Assembly: GCF_026891975.1 (NCBI RefSeq)
Contig: NZ_JAPTGB010000007.1
Span: 1-64,000, forward strand
DNA length: 64,000 nucleotides
From: Methanocorpusculum petauri
GTDB lineage: Archaea > Halobacteriota > Methanomicrobia > Methanomicrobiales > Methanocorpusculaceae
Direction: 5' to 3'
The first letter of the stretch is position 1. Every line of letters begins with the position of its first letter. Of this stretch, positions 9,127 to 17,255 are shown in pieces. The notes under the pieces were generated by a model. It was not told the origin of the DNA. It saw only the letters and a program-made list of their open reading frames with translations, and did not search any database. Position numbers and translations under genes: made by a program.

Positions 9127-9684
9127 ATGAAAATTCATGGCGTAACAATCGGCATTTCCCCACTGCATATCCTTGTAGTGGTCTTCTTCCTGGTACTGTT
9201 TGCCGCATCCTATCTGGCAACATCCGAAATAATGTATCTTCTCTGGGGCATTCCTTTATCACTTGTCCTGCTGATCATCCCGATCTTCAACAGCTACAGC
9301 GTAGGATCACAGTACGTCAAGCTCCTTCCCGAATATGAAGAACAGTCCAAACGTGTCCGCATAAAACAGATCAACTTCGCCATGCTCGGAAAACCGGTCC
9401 GTGTTGAAGGTGTCGTTCAGGCCGTTAAAGGTGTCTGGCTCTGCCGTCCGGCACTCACCATCTTCGACGGTTCCGCCGCCATTGTCGCAAAAAAATCTGC
9501 GCCGCTTGAAGTGGACGTTGCCGTCGGCGACAACGTCGAGATCGTCGGCATGACGGTACGCCGGTTTGCGATCTTCGGTGATGTGATGGTACATGCAATC
9601 GGTGTCAAGAAAGTGGAAAATCTCACCCCGCTGGAAGAGGAAGAGTCAGCTCCGGCAGAAGAGATCCGCATCAAAAAATACTGA
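9127..9684 (+). CDS. Small membrane protein with OB-fold-like C-terminal domain
   Basis: A 185-residue protein I cannot assign to a named family. It begins with two closely spaced transmembrane helices (about residues 10-55). A soluble domain of roughly 110 residues follows, with alternating short strands (KPVRVEGVVQAV, LTIFDGSAAIVAK, VGDNVEIVGMTVR). This order resembles OB-fold domains such as those of the NfeD or nucleic-acid-binding type. The C-terminus is acidic then basic (LEEEESAPAEEIRIKKY). The ATG at 9127 is used; an in-frame TTG lies 12 bases earlier. G-rich sequence just upstream may serve as ribosome binding site. The gene stands alone between the formate transporter terminator and the thioredoxin reductase fusion. 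Confidence 0.6.
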   Translation: MKIHGVTIGISPLHILVVVFFLVLFAASYLATSEIMYLLWGIPLSLVLLIIPIFNSYSVGSQYVKLLPEYEEQSKRVRIKQINFAMLGKPVRVEGVVQAVKGVWLCRPALTIFDGSAAIVAKKSAPLEVDVAVGDNVEIVGMTVRRFAIFGDVMVHAIGVKKVENLTPLEEEESAPAEEIRIKKY

Positions 9685-9744
9685 CTCCCTTTTTTCACCT
9701 CGACCTGAGGTTATTAATTATCTGCCGTCCAAACGATTTGTACT

Positions 9745-10962
9745 ATGCCCCATGAAGTAATTGTCTACTCCCTGACAGGATGTCCGCACTGCCGGAATCT
9801 CAAAGGATTTCTGGATAAGCAGCATGTCTCCTACACCAATTATGATGTAGGTGAGGATGAAGCAGCCGCAAACAAAATGATCGAGTTGACCGGTCAGCGT
9901 GGTGTTCCGGTAACAATTATTGATGGTCAGATCGTCATCGGAGACGATCTTATGAAAGTGGCGATGCTGCTGGATGCCCCATCACCTGTCGACGAGACGA
10001 AAAATATTCCCGCGGATCATGAACTGATCATCATTGGTTCCGGTGCGGCCGGACTCTCCGCAGCAATGTATGCGGGCCGCAAAGGCCTTGAAACCCTTGT
10101 TATTGGGGGTGCAGTCGGCGGCATGGCCACCAAGAGCAGTTCGGTTGAGAACTATCCGGGATTCCCCGATATTCCGGGTGATGACCTGATGCAGAAGTTT
10201 GCACAGCATGCCCGTGACGCAGGAGCAGTGCTCATTGAAGATGTCGGAATGGCAATTGCTGTCAAGGATGGCAGATTCAGTATCACGACGCTTTCCGAGA
10301 AGGAGTACACCGCAAAGGCGGTCATCGCCGCAACCGGCAGGTCACCGCGCCTTTCCGGAGCACCCGGCGAAGCTGAGTATCTGGGCAAAGGCATTGCCGT
10401 CTGTACCACGTGTGACGGGCCGATGTACAAAGGAAAAACGGTTGCAGTTCTCGGCGGCGGTAATACGGCGATGGACATGGCAATTGAGATGGCAGGGATT
10501 GCAGCACAGGTGCATGTGATCTCCGCAACCCCGCTGGATGCGGATGCTGTTCTCATCGGACGGCTGACCGAGATGAAGAACGTCACCTTCCACACCGGAT
10601 TCACCATCACCGAGTTCGGCGGCGGAAAGATGCTTGAATATGTCAGGATGATGCCGGTTGACGCAGAACCGGAACAGAAAAAAGGATTCCTTGGCAACAT
10701 CCTCAAATCGTCCCCTGAAAAGAAGCTGAAGGTGGACGGTGCATTCCTCGGTGTCGGTCTCGACCCGAACACAGCAATGTTTGAAGGTTTTGTCCCGATG
10801 AATGCGGAGAAGGAAATTCTGGTGGATATTGACTGTAAGACTGCTGTTCCCGGATTTTTTGCGGCAGGCGACTCTACGTCGGTTGCCGCAAAACAGATTG
10901 CATCCTCCGTTGGCGAAGGCGTAAAGGCACTGCTGTCGGCGTATGACTATCTGAGGAAGTAA
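9745..10962 (+). CDS. Glutaredoxin-thioredoxin reductase fusion protein
   Basis: A 405-residue fusion. Residues 1-75 form a glutaredoxin/NrdH-like thioredoxin fold with redox motif CPHC (Cys13, Cys16) and the cis-Pro segment RGVPVTI. A linker (about 76-91) leads into a complete thioredoxin reductase: the FAD dinucleotide motif GSGAAG (98-103), the redox-active CTTCD (Cys220, Cys223, Asp224), the NAD(P)H motif GGGNTA (237-242), and the closing FAD motif FFAAGDS. The reductase half should pass electrons from a pyridine nucleotide or other donor to the glutaredoxin half of the same chain, making a self-contained disulfide reductase. A decayed copy with the same fusion point lies at 12508-12618, which shows the fusion is not an assembly accident. 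The nucleotide donor is not deducible. Confidence 0.88.
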   Translation: MPHEVIVYSLTGCPHCRNLKGFLDKQHVSYTNYDVGEDEAAANKMIELTGQRGVPVTIIDGQIVIGDDLMKVAMLLDAPSPVDETKNIPADHELIIIGSGAAGLSAAMYAGRKGLETLVIGGAVGGMATKSSSVENYPGFPDIPGDDLMQKFAQHARDAGAVLIEDVGMAIAVKDGRFSITTLSEKEYTAKAVIAATGRSPRLSGAPGEAEYLGKGIAVCTTCDGPMYKGKTVAVLGGGNTAMDMAIEMAGIAAQVHVISATPLDADAVLIGRLTEMKNVTFHTGFTITEFGGGKMLEYVRMMPVDAEPEQKKGFLGNILKSSPEKKLKVDGAFLGVGLDPNTAMFEGFVPMNAEKEILVDIDCKTAVPGFFAAGDSTSVAAKQIASSVGEGVKALLSAYDYLRK

Positions 10963-11011
10963 TCCCCAGAACATTTTTTCTTTTCAATGTTTCTTCGGTT
11001 CGAGTGCGGGC

Positions 11012-12263
11012 CTATGACCTCTGGATTGCACCGGTCCACCGTATGTACAGCTCCTGTAGGAGGTAACGCTCTGTAGCTGGTCCAAGAGAAAACAGACCGT
11101 CGAAGAATGCGCCATACGCATCAACAGTGTTTTTGGAGAGGGTGTAGGTGTTACCATTCCGGGATTCCGGCTGGAAACTCACGATTCTCGTACCGGCTTT
11201 GAAGGAAAACATATGTTCTGCCTGATTGCCGCCACGATTAAAGGTCCCGTCCCATGTACTGATCTCACCACCGGGACGGTTATACACTACCGACACATCA
11301 GGAACCTCGTTTGTCCACGAGAGTCCTGCCGAAGATGAACTGAGGAACCATGTCACCGACTGCCCGCTGCTGGTACCGGTCGGAGTTTCACCAGCGGTAA
11401 ATACACCGGGAAGATGCGGTGAATTTCCACTGAGACTAGAGTATCCGGGATCGATCGTAAGAGTAAACCGGTGATTTCTGTACGTATTCCCATGTGTTAC
11501 TTTCCCTGGCATCATTACGATTTTCGACGTTGTGTAGAACTGGTCCTGATCACGATTCTGTTCTACGGAGTCCCAGTTGCACCGTAGAAATCCATCCCAG
11601 TTCTGATAATGATGAAAGTCCTGCGGCACGGGAAACAATGGAAGCGCCCGCAACATTCGTCTTTTCGTTTATGGTGTTCATCCATTTGTTCAGTCCTTTC
11701 CCGACTGCTGTATAACCCGCATCGTCTGCGTCCGTGGAAACAATATATGCATACATCATGGTTTGCCCGGTGGGCAGGATGCAGAAACCATAGGCCGCGA
11801 GTTTTTCCGTATCTGTTGCGAAAACCGGTGAGATGCCGACATAACCTGCGGGTGCCGGGGATGCAGATACCATACTCCCGGATGGTGTCTCCCGCAGGGT
11901 CAGAGATTTTTCCGGCAGGCTTGCGTTGGACAAGGCAATGGGTGCCACGGTTTTTCCAAAGAATGAGGTATAGTTGTTCAGGGTGGTATTCGCTGCTTTG
12001 GACAGGTCTTCCGGTGAGAAACTGGGTCCGCTTGCTGCAATGGTAAAATCAGCGGGGTTGTACGTGGAGACTTTCTGCAGAGCCAGCGTTGAAAAGTCCG
12101 GGATGGTCCATTCTCCGGAGTAGTGAATATCCGTGCCCTCTGCATTCTGTATCCCTGCATCACCGTAGCCGGACTCCTCACGGATGTCGGTGATAGCGGG
12201 TGCAGTACACCCTGCCGCTGCGGCCAGTACCAGCAGGATACCTAAGATTACTTTCTTCTTCGT
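11012..12263 (-). pseudogene. Decayed lipoprotein gene (lost start, frameshift)
   Basis: The reading frame opens with an ideal lipoprotein signal (KKKVILGILLVLAAAAGC) but the codon where Met is expected, directly before Lys-Lys-Lys, is ACG at 12261-12263 and no ATG, GTG or TTG exists between it and an upstream in-frame stop. The protein then reads well (about 225 codons) until about 11600, where the sensible reading moves to another frame by one extra base (or loss of two); the new frame continues to a stop at 11012. Together about 417 codons are recoverable. The product would be an extracytoplasmic lipoprotein rich in Thr, Ser and aromatic residues; no family was recognised. It lies convergent to the thioredoxin reductase fusion and beside other gene fragments. 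Two independent lesions argue for a real pseudogene. Confidence 0.7.
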
Positions 12264-12430
12264 AGGACTGAGTATATTCGCGGCATCCTACTTATGGATA
12301 TCTCCTGTATTGGCGTGAACCTGCATCCGTTTGCTGACGGTGATGGTTTTCGAAAAAAATCATCGTCAGAAAATATCTCCTGAATCAGAATTTTCAAAAA
12401 AAAGAAATTCCGGAAATCTATCCGGGATCT
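12264..12430. other. Intergenic scar with hairpin
   Basis: No gene. A 10-bp stem with one G-U pair (12334-12343 with 12360-12369) is present. The bases just before 12431 (TTCCGGAAATCTATCCGGG) resemble the sequence just downstream of the intact ndk (near 15904-15920), so the duplicated block probably extends slightly beyond the ndk coding end. Confidence 0.5.
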
Positions 12431-12514
12431 TTACTCGTAGAGCTGGGTCTCGTCGATCTTCTCGTACGAAACAAGTTCTGTTGTGGTAAAGTGAATGCCG
12501 ATCCCACGTGCTGC
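12431..12514 (-). pseudogene. 3' fragment of a second ndk
   Basis: These 84 bases encode 27 residues plus stop that match residues 123-149 of the intact nucleoside diphosphate kinase at 15925-16374, differing only at a few positions (for example EIG to GIG and DAE to TTE). By hand alignment 74 of 84 bases are identical to 15925-16008. The rest of the gene is absent, and the fragment is cut at a CGTGCTGC sequence shared with the adjoining fragment. It is therefore a broken copy, left on the far side of the McrBC genes. Confidence 0.85.
12431..12514. repeat. Left direct repeat bracketing the McrBC island
   Basis: Left copy of an 84-bp direct repeat shared with the 3' end of the intact ndk (right copy 15925-16008), about 88% identical by hand count and in the same orientation. 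The interval between the copies is about 3.4 kb and contains the thioredoxin reductase remnant, mcrC and mcrB. The arrangement resembles target-gene end duplication at integration sites, although no integrase is present. Confidence 0.75.
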
Positions 12515-12618
12515 TGGACGTGTTGTCTCCTGCTAATGAGAAAAAAGATATTCCAAAAGATTATGAGCTGATCATTATCGGTGCCGATGCCGTTCTCTTT
12601 GAGTATCTGAGGGAGTAA
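12508..12618 (+). pseudogene. Internally deleted copy of the glutaredoxin-thioredoxin reductase fusion
   Basis: A 36-codon in-frame remnant ending in TAA. Its first 28 codons (VLLDVLSPANEKKD... to ...ELIIIGADA) match residues 74-102 of the fusion protein encoded at 9745-10962, covering the linker and the first strand of the FAD domain. The last residues FEYLRE match the extreme C-terminus YDYLRK. About 290 codons between them are missing. It overlaps the ndk fragment by seven bases on the opposite strand. Sequence divergence from the intact gene is larger than a recent duplication would show, so it may derive from a paralog or an imported copy. Confidence 0.75.
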
Positions 12619-12634
12619 TTTCTCGTTTCTTCAT

Positions 12635-13921
12635 TTACTGGAACAAGCGTCTGATATACTGTTCCCATTCGCCTGGCTGCATCAACAGATCAACAAAGCG
12701 AATTCGAACTTCTACCTTTGTCATGACATCCCCGTATCTCTCTTCGCAACAGTAAGAAGGCAGGCAGATTTCTTGCGAAAACTCATCTGTTGCGGGGTAG
12801 AGAAGGGTGACATACTTTGGATGGTATTTTTGGTGATAAACATACATCTGATACATATCCATGGTTGATATTCCATAATTTTGCGTGTATTCCTTACGCA
12901 AAAGTTTCCATTTGGTATCCAGTACAAAGGTGTTTTCTCCTGTAGTAACTACGATGTCAGGTCTTAGGGAAAATTGTTTTTGCGGCTGGGTAAACAGGTG
13001 ATAGGTGGAATCCTGTAGTTTAACCATATCTCCCAGAGCCTGCCGCATCCAGTATGCCACATAGTTTTCGAAAAGGGCATTCATATCAAACAGGAGAGCA
13101 TAGGCTACTTGAGTACCTGAGACCGATGTGAAACTTTCATTTTTCAAAAACACCCGACACCACTGGACCAGCGAGGTAAACTCCACCATGTTTCTATCCA
13201 GAACAATCCGGGAAAAATCAGCATCGTAATTTCGTGAACTTGTTATGGTATCCAGGCATCCAAGCAGAAAACGAATATCTTTTTTATTTTTCCAGTCGTG
13301 TGTTCTCAGAAGCAGAAGTTCCAATGTGGCTTTTATCAGCCGGTTTATTGGGCGATTGATACTAAAAAGATCATACTGTATAAAAAATCGTTCATTGTGA
13401 GAGAGGTTTTGTTTCAGGTGTTCGGTGATAAGGAGTTTTCCTTTGAAAAAGTATTCATTACTCTGTTGTTCACTATATGCGGATCGGAATCCCTGTTTTT
13501 GGAGGCGAAGTACTTCTTCAATGAACATCCGAATAAAAATATCAAAGAGTGTACATTTTCTCACGTCAAGATTTGCGATGCCTGATACTTTGAACGGGGT
13601 ATCTTTCAGATGGCCAAGCATTTTGATCAAAAGCTTTCGGGTATCTGTTTCTGATGCTGCTGCAAGTTTAGGGAGAATTTCGATTTGTACACCGTTTTTC
13701 AGCAGGAGAACTCCCACATAATTTTTTGCCGTGAGAATCTCTCCAACATCGCGCTTCGCCGAGATACCCAGATATTCTACCGGTTCTGAAGTTGTCTCAT
13801 TTTTTGTTGCAAGAATAAATTGACGGAGAGAATCAAATGTTTCCGGTGGAAGCGCCACACACCCATTTGCCGGGACGCCACGAGTACATGCCTGATACTC
13901 GGTGATCGTTATCGTTTTCAT
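12635..13921 (-). CDS. mcrC: McrC, nuclease subunit of a McrBC-type restriction system
   Basis: A 428-residue partner of the GTPase encoded just upstream. McrC proteins bring the PD-(D/E)xK nuclease to the McrB ring and cut DNA carrying modified bases. The N-terminal half (about 1-290) is the adaptor that contacts the McrB ring, with the family segment KNYVGVLLLKNGVQIEILPK. The nuclease residues are visible near the C-terminus: PD at 321-322 in LRPDIVV, and DTK at 335-337 in FVLDTKWK. Length is normal and the gene appears intact. Its ATG overlaps the mcrB stop by four bases, a typical translationally coupled pair. Not related to methyl-coenzyme M reductase mcrC despite the symbol. Confidence 0.92.
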   Translation of the reverse strand: MKTITITEYQACTRGVPANGCVALPPETFDSLRQFILATKNETTSEPVEYLGISAKRDVGEILTAKNYVGVLLLKNGVQIEILPKLAAASETDTRKLLIKMLGHLKDTPFKVSGIANLDVRKCTLFDIFIRMFIEEVLRLQKQGFRSAYSEQQSNEYFFKGKLLITEHLKQNLSHNERFFIQYDLFSINRPINRLIKATLELLLLRTHDWKNKKDIRFLLGCLDTITSSRNYDADFSRIVLDRNMVEFTSLVQWCRVFLKNESFTSVSGTQVAYALLFDMNALFENYVAYWMRQALGDMVKLQDSTYHLFTQPQKQFSLRPDIVVTTGENTFVLDTKWKLLRKEYTQNYGISTMDMYQMYVYHQKYHPKYVTLLYPATDEFSQEICLPSYCCEERYGDVMTKVEVRIRFVDLLMQPGEWEQYIRRLFQ

Positions 13922-15828
13922 TTTTCTGAATTCACAATTTTCTGATATGCCTCAGGAAGAAGGAATGCCGGTTTATTAATGACGTATCGGTATTCAGCCA
14001 TATCCTCAACAAATTTCCCAAACAATGTTTGGGAGTCTACACGGATACGGTGGATGAATGCAGTTGGATCGGTATCATTGACCTGATTATCCCCTAGGAC
14101 GAGACGTATTTTTTCGTAATCACAGTAGAAGTATTCCTGCAACAGTGGGATTATCTTTGTAGAAAATATTTCGGCAATATGTTCGAGATTGGGAGAATCT
14201 TTAAGAGGCATGAAGTAGGCATGGCCTAATGTATGATCACGATCATACAAAATCTCAATACGCTCATTCATTCTCTTCAGAATATCGGCAATGTTAATTC
14301 CTTCAATGATTATATCTCTGAGCTGGTCTGGTTCGGGAAGCATCTCAACGAAGATGAACCTCCGACGTAGGGCAGTATCCAGAAGGGCAAGGGAACGGTC
14401 CGCTGTGTTCATGGTACCAATCAGATAGATGTTTGAGGGAACACCAAACTCCTGCTTGGAGTAGGGAAGTTGTACAGTTGTTCCTTCACGTTCGCCCAGA
14501 CGTTTTGTGGGTTCTATGAGAGTGATGAGTTCTCCGAATATTTTGGAGATGTTGCCACGATTTATCTCATCGATGATGAATACATGCGGTTTGCTGCTTA
14601 CCGTCCTAAGTTGGGTGACAATCTCTTTTACCGTTTCCAGTGTCATGCTTGGCAGACGATATACTGTCCCGGTTGTGAGTAGTTTATTGTTGTTATATGT
14701 GAGAATGTTAACCCGGATATTGGTTGCAACCCAATGAACCGTACGTGACCTTCGATAGATCTCAACATCATCCAGATCCTCTGCAGGCCCGGTAATAATT
14801 CCGACGCCGTCAATTTCTTTGTTGCTGTATAGGGAGAGAACAATGTCTCCTACCTTCATTTTGTTCATGAAAGCGTCAAGGATTTTTTTTCTGGAATTAT
14901 CAAACTCAGAAAATGAGATGCGTATCCGGTTGTTTTCAAAGCAGTCGGTCTTTACTGCACTTTCTCCTGCTCCATAGAGGGAGACTTTCCAGATGGTTGG
15001 GGCTGAATTCAGAAGATGGGGCGGGATTTCCAGGACATTGTCCGCTTTGGCACGGTCGCAAAAGGCTTTGAAGGTACCGTTTTCGATTATGTAGGCAAGT
15101 GACGGCGTTTCTCCTGTGCCTATGACCGGTTTAATTCCTTCTACAAATTCTTCATAGCTATAGGACTGATGGAAAGTAACAGATGCAATACGCCCCTCTT
15201 TTTTGTACTGGATGTATCGTCTAAGCAGGGAATCGTATGGTTCAGCGGTAACATCTTTTTCCTCGAGAATACTTATTGCATGCTGGACTGTGCTATATGT
15301 TTTCCCTGTTCCGGGGGGGCCATAGAGAATCTGATTTTGGGGATAGTTCTGTTTGGGTTGCTTCGTCTCAGCTGGAAAGAGATACTTCAGTGCTGCTGCA
15401 AGTTCCGGTCGGAGTTTCCAGACATATGTCCCTTTCCTTCCCTTTTCGGCATATCTACCTCGATAGAGTATCGGCCACCACTTGGAGTTCTCATTTTTGT
15501 CATCGGGAAGCAGAGGACAATTCGTAGCTTTCCAGATCCGTTTTGCAAGACTGGAGGATCCGGCATTATAGTAGTTTGCTGACTCTCCATATGCATTACT
15601 CAACTCTTTACAGGTAGCTTCCCCTCCATAGTCATGCAGTCTTTTCAGAATCTGCAGATAATTATCTGAAATAATGTTGGGATTTTTCAGCAGTTCAATC
15701 CATTTCTCAGTGCTGATCTCAGGAGAGTATATCTCAGGAGAGGGAAACCAGTTCTCTGATGAGACGTCAGAATTCTCAGTTACCGTGTCATTCTCTCCAC
15801 TGGACGATTCTCCTGGCTGCTGTTCCAT
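13918..15828 (-). CDS. mcrB: McrB, GTPase subunit with an inserted EVE-like domain
   Basis: A 636-residue McrB-type AAA+ GTPase. Residues 1-40 are Ser/Glu-rich; about 41-150 form a compact N-terminal domain, likely DNA-binding or recognition. The motor has Walker A GPPGTGKT (170-177), Walker B VFIIDEINRGN (about 416-426) and the McrB signature MNTADRS (473-479) followed by RRRF. Between Walker A and Walker B about 110 residues are inserted (roughly 280-390), containing a stretch VGDIVLSLYSNKEIDGVGII and the later HWVATNI, a pattern resembling EVE/PUA-like modified-base readers. Domains of that class are known in McrB-like restriction proteins. The system should recognise DNA with modified bases and, with McrC, cut it. 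Transcription probably starts from the TATA-like AATAAGTTT region about 30-40 bp upstream of the ATG. Confidence 0.9.
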   Translation of the reverse strand: MEQQPGESSSGENDTVTENSDVSSENWFPSPEIYSPEISTEKWIELLKNPNIISDNYLQILKRLHDYGGEATCKELSNAYGESANYYNAGSSSLAKRIWKATNCPLLPDDKNENSKWWPILYRGRYAEKGRKGTYVWKLRPELAAALKYLFPAETKQPKQNYPQNQILYGPPGTGKTYSTVQHAISILEEKDVTAEPYDSLLRRYIQYKKEGRIASVTFHQSYSYEEFVEGIKPVIGTGETPSLAYIIENGTFKAFCDRAKADNVLEIPPHLLNSAPTIWKVSLYGAGESAVKTDCFENNRIRISFSEFDNSRKKILDAFMNKMKVGDIVLSLYSNKEIDGVGIITGPAEDLDDVEIYRRSRTVHWVATNIRVNILTYNNNKLLTTGTVYRLPSMTLETVKEIVTQLRTVSSKPHVFIIDEINRGNISKIFGELITLIEPTKRLGEREGTTVQLPYSKQEFGVPSNIYLIGTMNTADRSLALLDTALRRRFIFVEMLPEPDQLRDIIIEGINIADILKRMNERIEILYDRDHTLGHAYFMPLKDSPNLEHIAEIFSTKIIPLLQEYFYCDYEKIRLVLGDNQVNDTDPTAFIHRIRVDSQTLFGKFVEDMAEYRYVINKPAFLLPEAYQKIVNSEK

Positions 15829-15924
15829 AAAATGTAATTCTGCGTAAACCCTGTTAAACTTATTGTTTTGCAGAGGGAGAATACGAAATAATAAAAAAGG
15901 AATGTTCCGGAAAAATCCGGGTGC

Positions 15925-16008
15925 TTACTCGTAGAGCTGCGTCTCGTCGATCTTCTCGTACGAAACAAGCTCTGCATCGGTAAAGTGTATGCCAATCTCG
16001 CGTGCTGC
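15925..16008. repeat. Right direct repeat: 3' end of intact ndk
   Basis: Right copy of the 84-bp repeat, here being the last 28 codons of the functional ndk. The other copy is at 12431-12514. Ten mismatches were counted by eye, including a four-base cluster, which indicates an old event or acquisition from a related strain rather than a fresh duplication. Confidence 0.75.
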
Positions 16009-16374
16009 ACTCTCAGGTGCATCAGATGCGTGAATCACATTCTTCCCGATTGAAAGGGCATAGTCACCACGGACAGTGCCGGGTGCTGCCTCTGCCGGGT
16101 TGGTTGCGCCGTTCATCTTGCGAACTGTTGCAATAACGTTGTCACCCTCAAGAACAAAACGGAACACGGGGCCGGAGGTAATGTATGCCTTCATGCCCGG
16201 GTAGAACGGCTTTGCGAGGTGCTCCTCGTAGTGCTTGTCCACAATTGCTTCCGGAAGCACGCCAAACTTTGCGGCAACGATCTTGAATCCCTTCTTCTCG
16301 AAGCGGGAAAGGATCTCACCGATCAGACCACGCTGGACGCCGTCCGGCTTGATCATCACAAAGGTGCGTTCCAT
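15925..16374 (-). CDS. ndk: Nucleoside diphosphate kinase
   Basis: Transfers the gamma phosphate from NTPs to NDPs through a phosphohistidine. The 149-residue product begins [20 protein letters not shown] and carries the active-site motif NVIHASD with His115, together with the family's C-terminal helices. It is the last gene of the L7Ae-S28e-L24e-ndk operon, a well-known archaeal order; only three bases separate it from the L24e stop. In many Euryarchaeota infB follows ndk; here a McrBC restriction pair lies at that place instead. Its 3' end is duplicated at 12431-12514. An ATG start at 16374 follows the ribosomal gene closely enough for coupling. Confidence 0.97.
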   Translation of the reverse strand: MERTFVMIKPDGVQRGLIGEILSRFEKKGFKIVAAKFGVLPEAIVDKHYEEHLAKPFYPGMKAYITSGPVFRFVLEGDNVIATVRKMNGATNPAEAAPGTVRGDYALSIGKNVIHASDAPESAAREIGIHFTDAELVSYEKIDETQLYE

Positions 16375-16377
16375 GGA

Positions 16378-16569
16378 TTACTCCTTACCGCGTGCCTTGC
16401 GTCCGGCTGCCGTCCAGGCAACGCGGCGCGGGATACGGCCGAGTTTGTAGTTGCTCTGACACTTGGAGGAGCAGAAGTAGAAGACTGCGCCGTCCTTTCT
16501 GACGAACAGCTTGCCGGTTCCCGGTTCAAGCTGCTTGCCGCAGTAGCTGCAGGTATAGATGTCGACCAT
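16378..16569 (-). CDS. rpl24e: Ribosomal protein L24e
   Basis: A 63-residue large-subunit protein. It shows the L24e zinc-binding pattern: CSYCGK near residues 7-12 and CSSKC near 33-37, then the basic tail with NYKLGR and the closing RKARGK. It lies between S28e and ndk with short spacers, as in other archaea, and is transcribed from the promoter ahead of L7Ae. Too small for other assignments. Confidence 0.95.
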   Translation of the reverse strand: MVDIYTCSYCGKQLEPGTGKLFVRKDGAVFYFCSSKCQSNYKLGRIPRRVAWTAAGRKARGKE

Positions 16570-16576
16570 TTCTTAC

Positions 16577-16786
16577 TCACCGTCTTGAGAGCTTCTTTGC
16601 TTCACGTTCTGTCTCAAGGAGCATCAGGATGTCACCCTCACGGATCGGACCAAAGGTGTTCCGGGTGATAATCCGCCCCTTGTTCGGGCCGTCAAGGACA
16701 CGGCACTTGATCTGGGATGCCTCTCCGTGCATACCCGTAAGGCCGATGACCTCAATGACTTCTGCTGGCGTTGCATCATCAGGCAT
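16577..16786 (-). CDS. rps28e: Ribosomal protein S28e
   Basis: A 69-residue small-subunit OB-fold protein with the typical [19 protein letters not shown] start and the conserved C-terminal [13 protein letters not shown]. It follows L7Ae by five bases and precedes L24e by seven, so all are read from one message. Confidence 0.96.
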   Translation of the reverse strand: MPDDATPAEVIEVIGLTGMHGEASQIKCRVLDGPNKGRIITRNTFGPIREGDILMLLETEREAKKLSRR

Positions 16787-16791
16787 GGTAT

Positions 16792-17160
16792 TTATCCTCT
16801 GAGTGCCTTAATCTGGCCTGCAAGGTCCTCGATGATTTCCTTGCCTTTGCCGACTTTAACAATTGCAACAGCAGTGCAGCCGACATCAAGGCCGCATGCA
16901 GCACCAATGTCTGCCTGCTTGTTAATAAAAACGAACGGAATCTCTTTCTCGTCTGCAAGTCCCGGGATGTGCATGACGATCTCTTCGGGTGCAACATCAG
17001 CACCAATCAGGACGAGAGCGGCGGTTCCGCGCTCAACGGCCTTGGTTGCCTCGTTTGCGCCTTTCTTAATCTTTCCGGTGTCACGTGCAAGCTCAAGAGC
17101 TTCAAGTGCTTTGTTCTGAAGTTCTTCAGGGACTTCAAACATCTGGTAAATCTTTGCCAT
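16792..17160 (-). CDS. rpl7ae: Ribosomal protein L7Ae (K-turn binding)
   Basis: A 122-residue protein of the 50S subunit that in archaea also binds K-turns and K-loops in box C/D and H/ACA guide RNPs and in RNase P. The family core [23 protein letters not shown] (about 37-59, RNA-contacting) and the loop [14 protein letters not shown] are intact. It is first in the operon with S28e, L24e and ndk. A TATA box at 17256-17262 predicts a leader of about 70 bases that contains a candidate K-loop (17197-17216). Archaeal L7Ae is known to bind K-turns in its own leader in some species, so feedback control is plausible here. Confidence 0.97.
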   Translation of the reverse strand: MAKIYQMFEVPEELQNKALEALELARDTGKIKKGANEATKAVERGTAALVLIGADVAPEEIVMHIPGLADEKEIPFVFINKQADIGAACGLDVGCTAVAIVKVGKGKEIIEDLAGQIKALRG

Positions 17161-17196
17161 AATGACTCACTTCACTCGGGACGGTTCAAAGACCAT

Positions 17197-17216
17197 CCGT
17201 CATCGCTCATCAGCGG
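17197..17216 (-). promoter_or_regulatory. Candidate K-loop in the L7Ae leader
   Basis: In the leader RNA, a CCG/CGG clamp encloses a box-D-like CUGA, the loop UGA, and a box-C-like GCGAUGA (one base from the RUGAUGA consensus). This arrangement, with the second stem replaced by a small loop, is that of a K-loop, a known L7Ae ligand. It lies about 37 bases before the L7Ae ATG. The pairing is short, so the call depends on biochemical or comparative support. Confidence 0.5.
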
Positions 17217-17255
17217 CTCTACTGGTAAGGTAACAGACCGTTGCTGGCGTAACTC

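Noticed and set aside
13918-15828. Methyl-coenzyme M reductase mcrB
   Set aside because: The gene has AAA+ Walker A and MNTADRS motifs of the restriction GTPase; it shares only the symbol with the methanogenesis enzyme.
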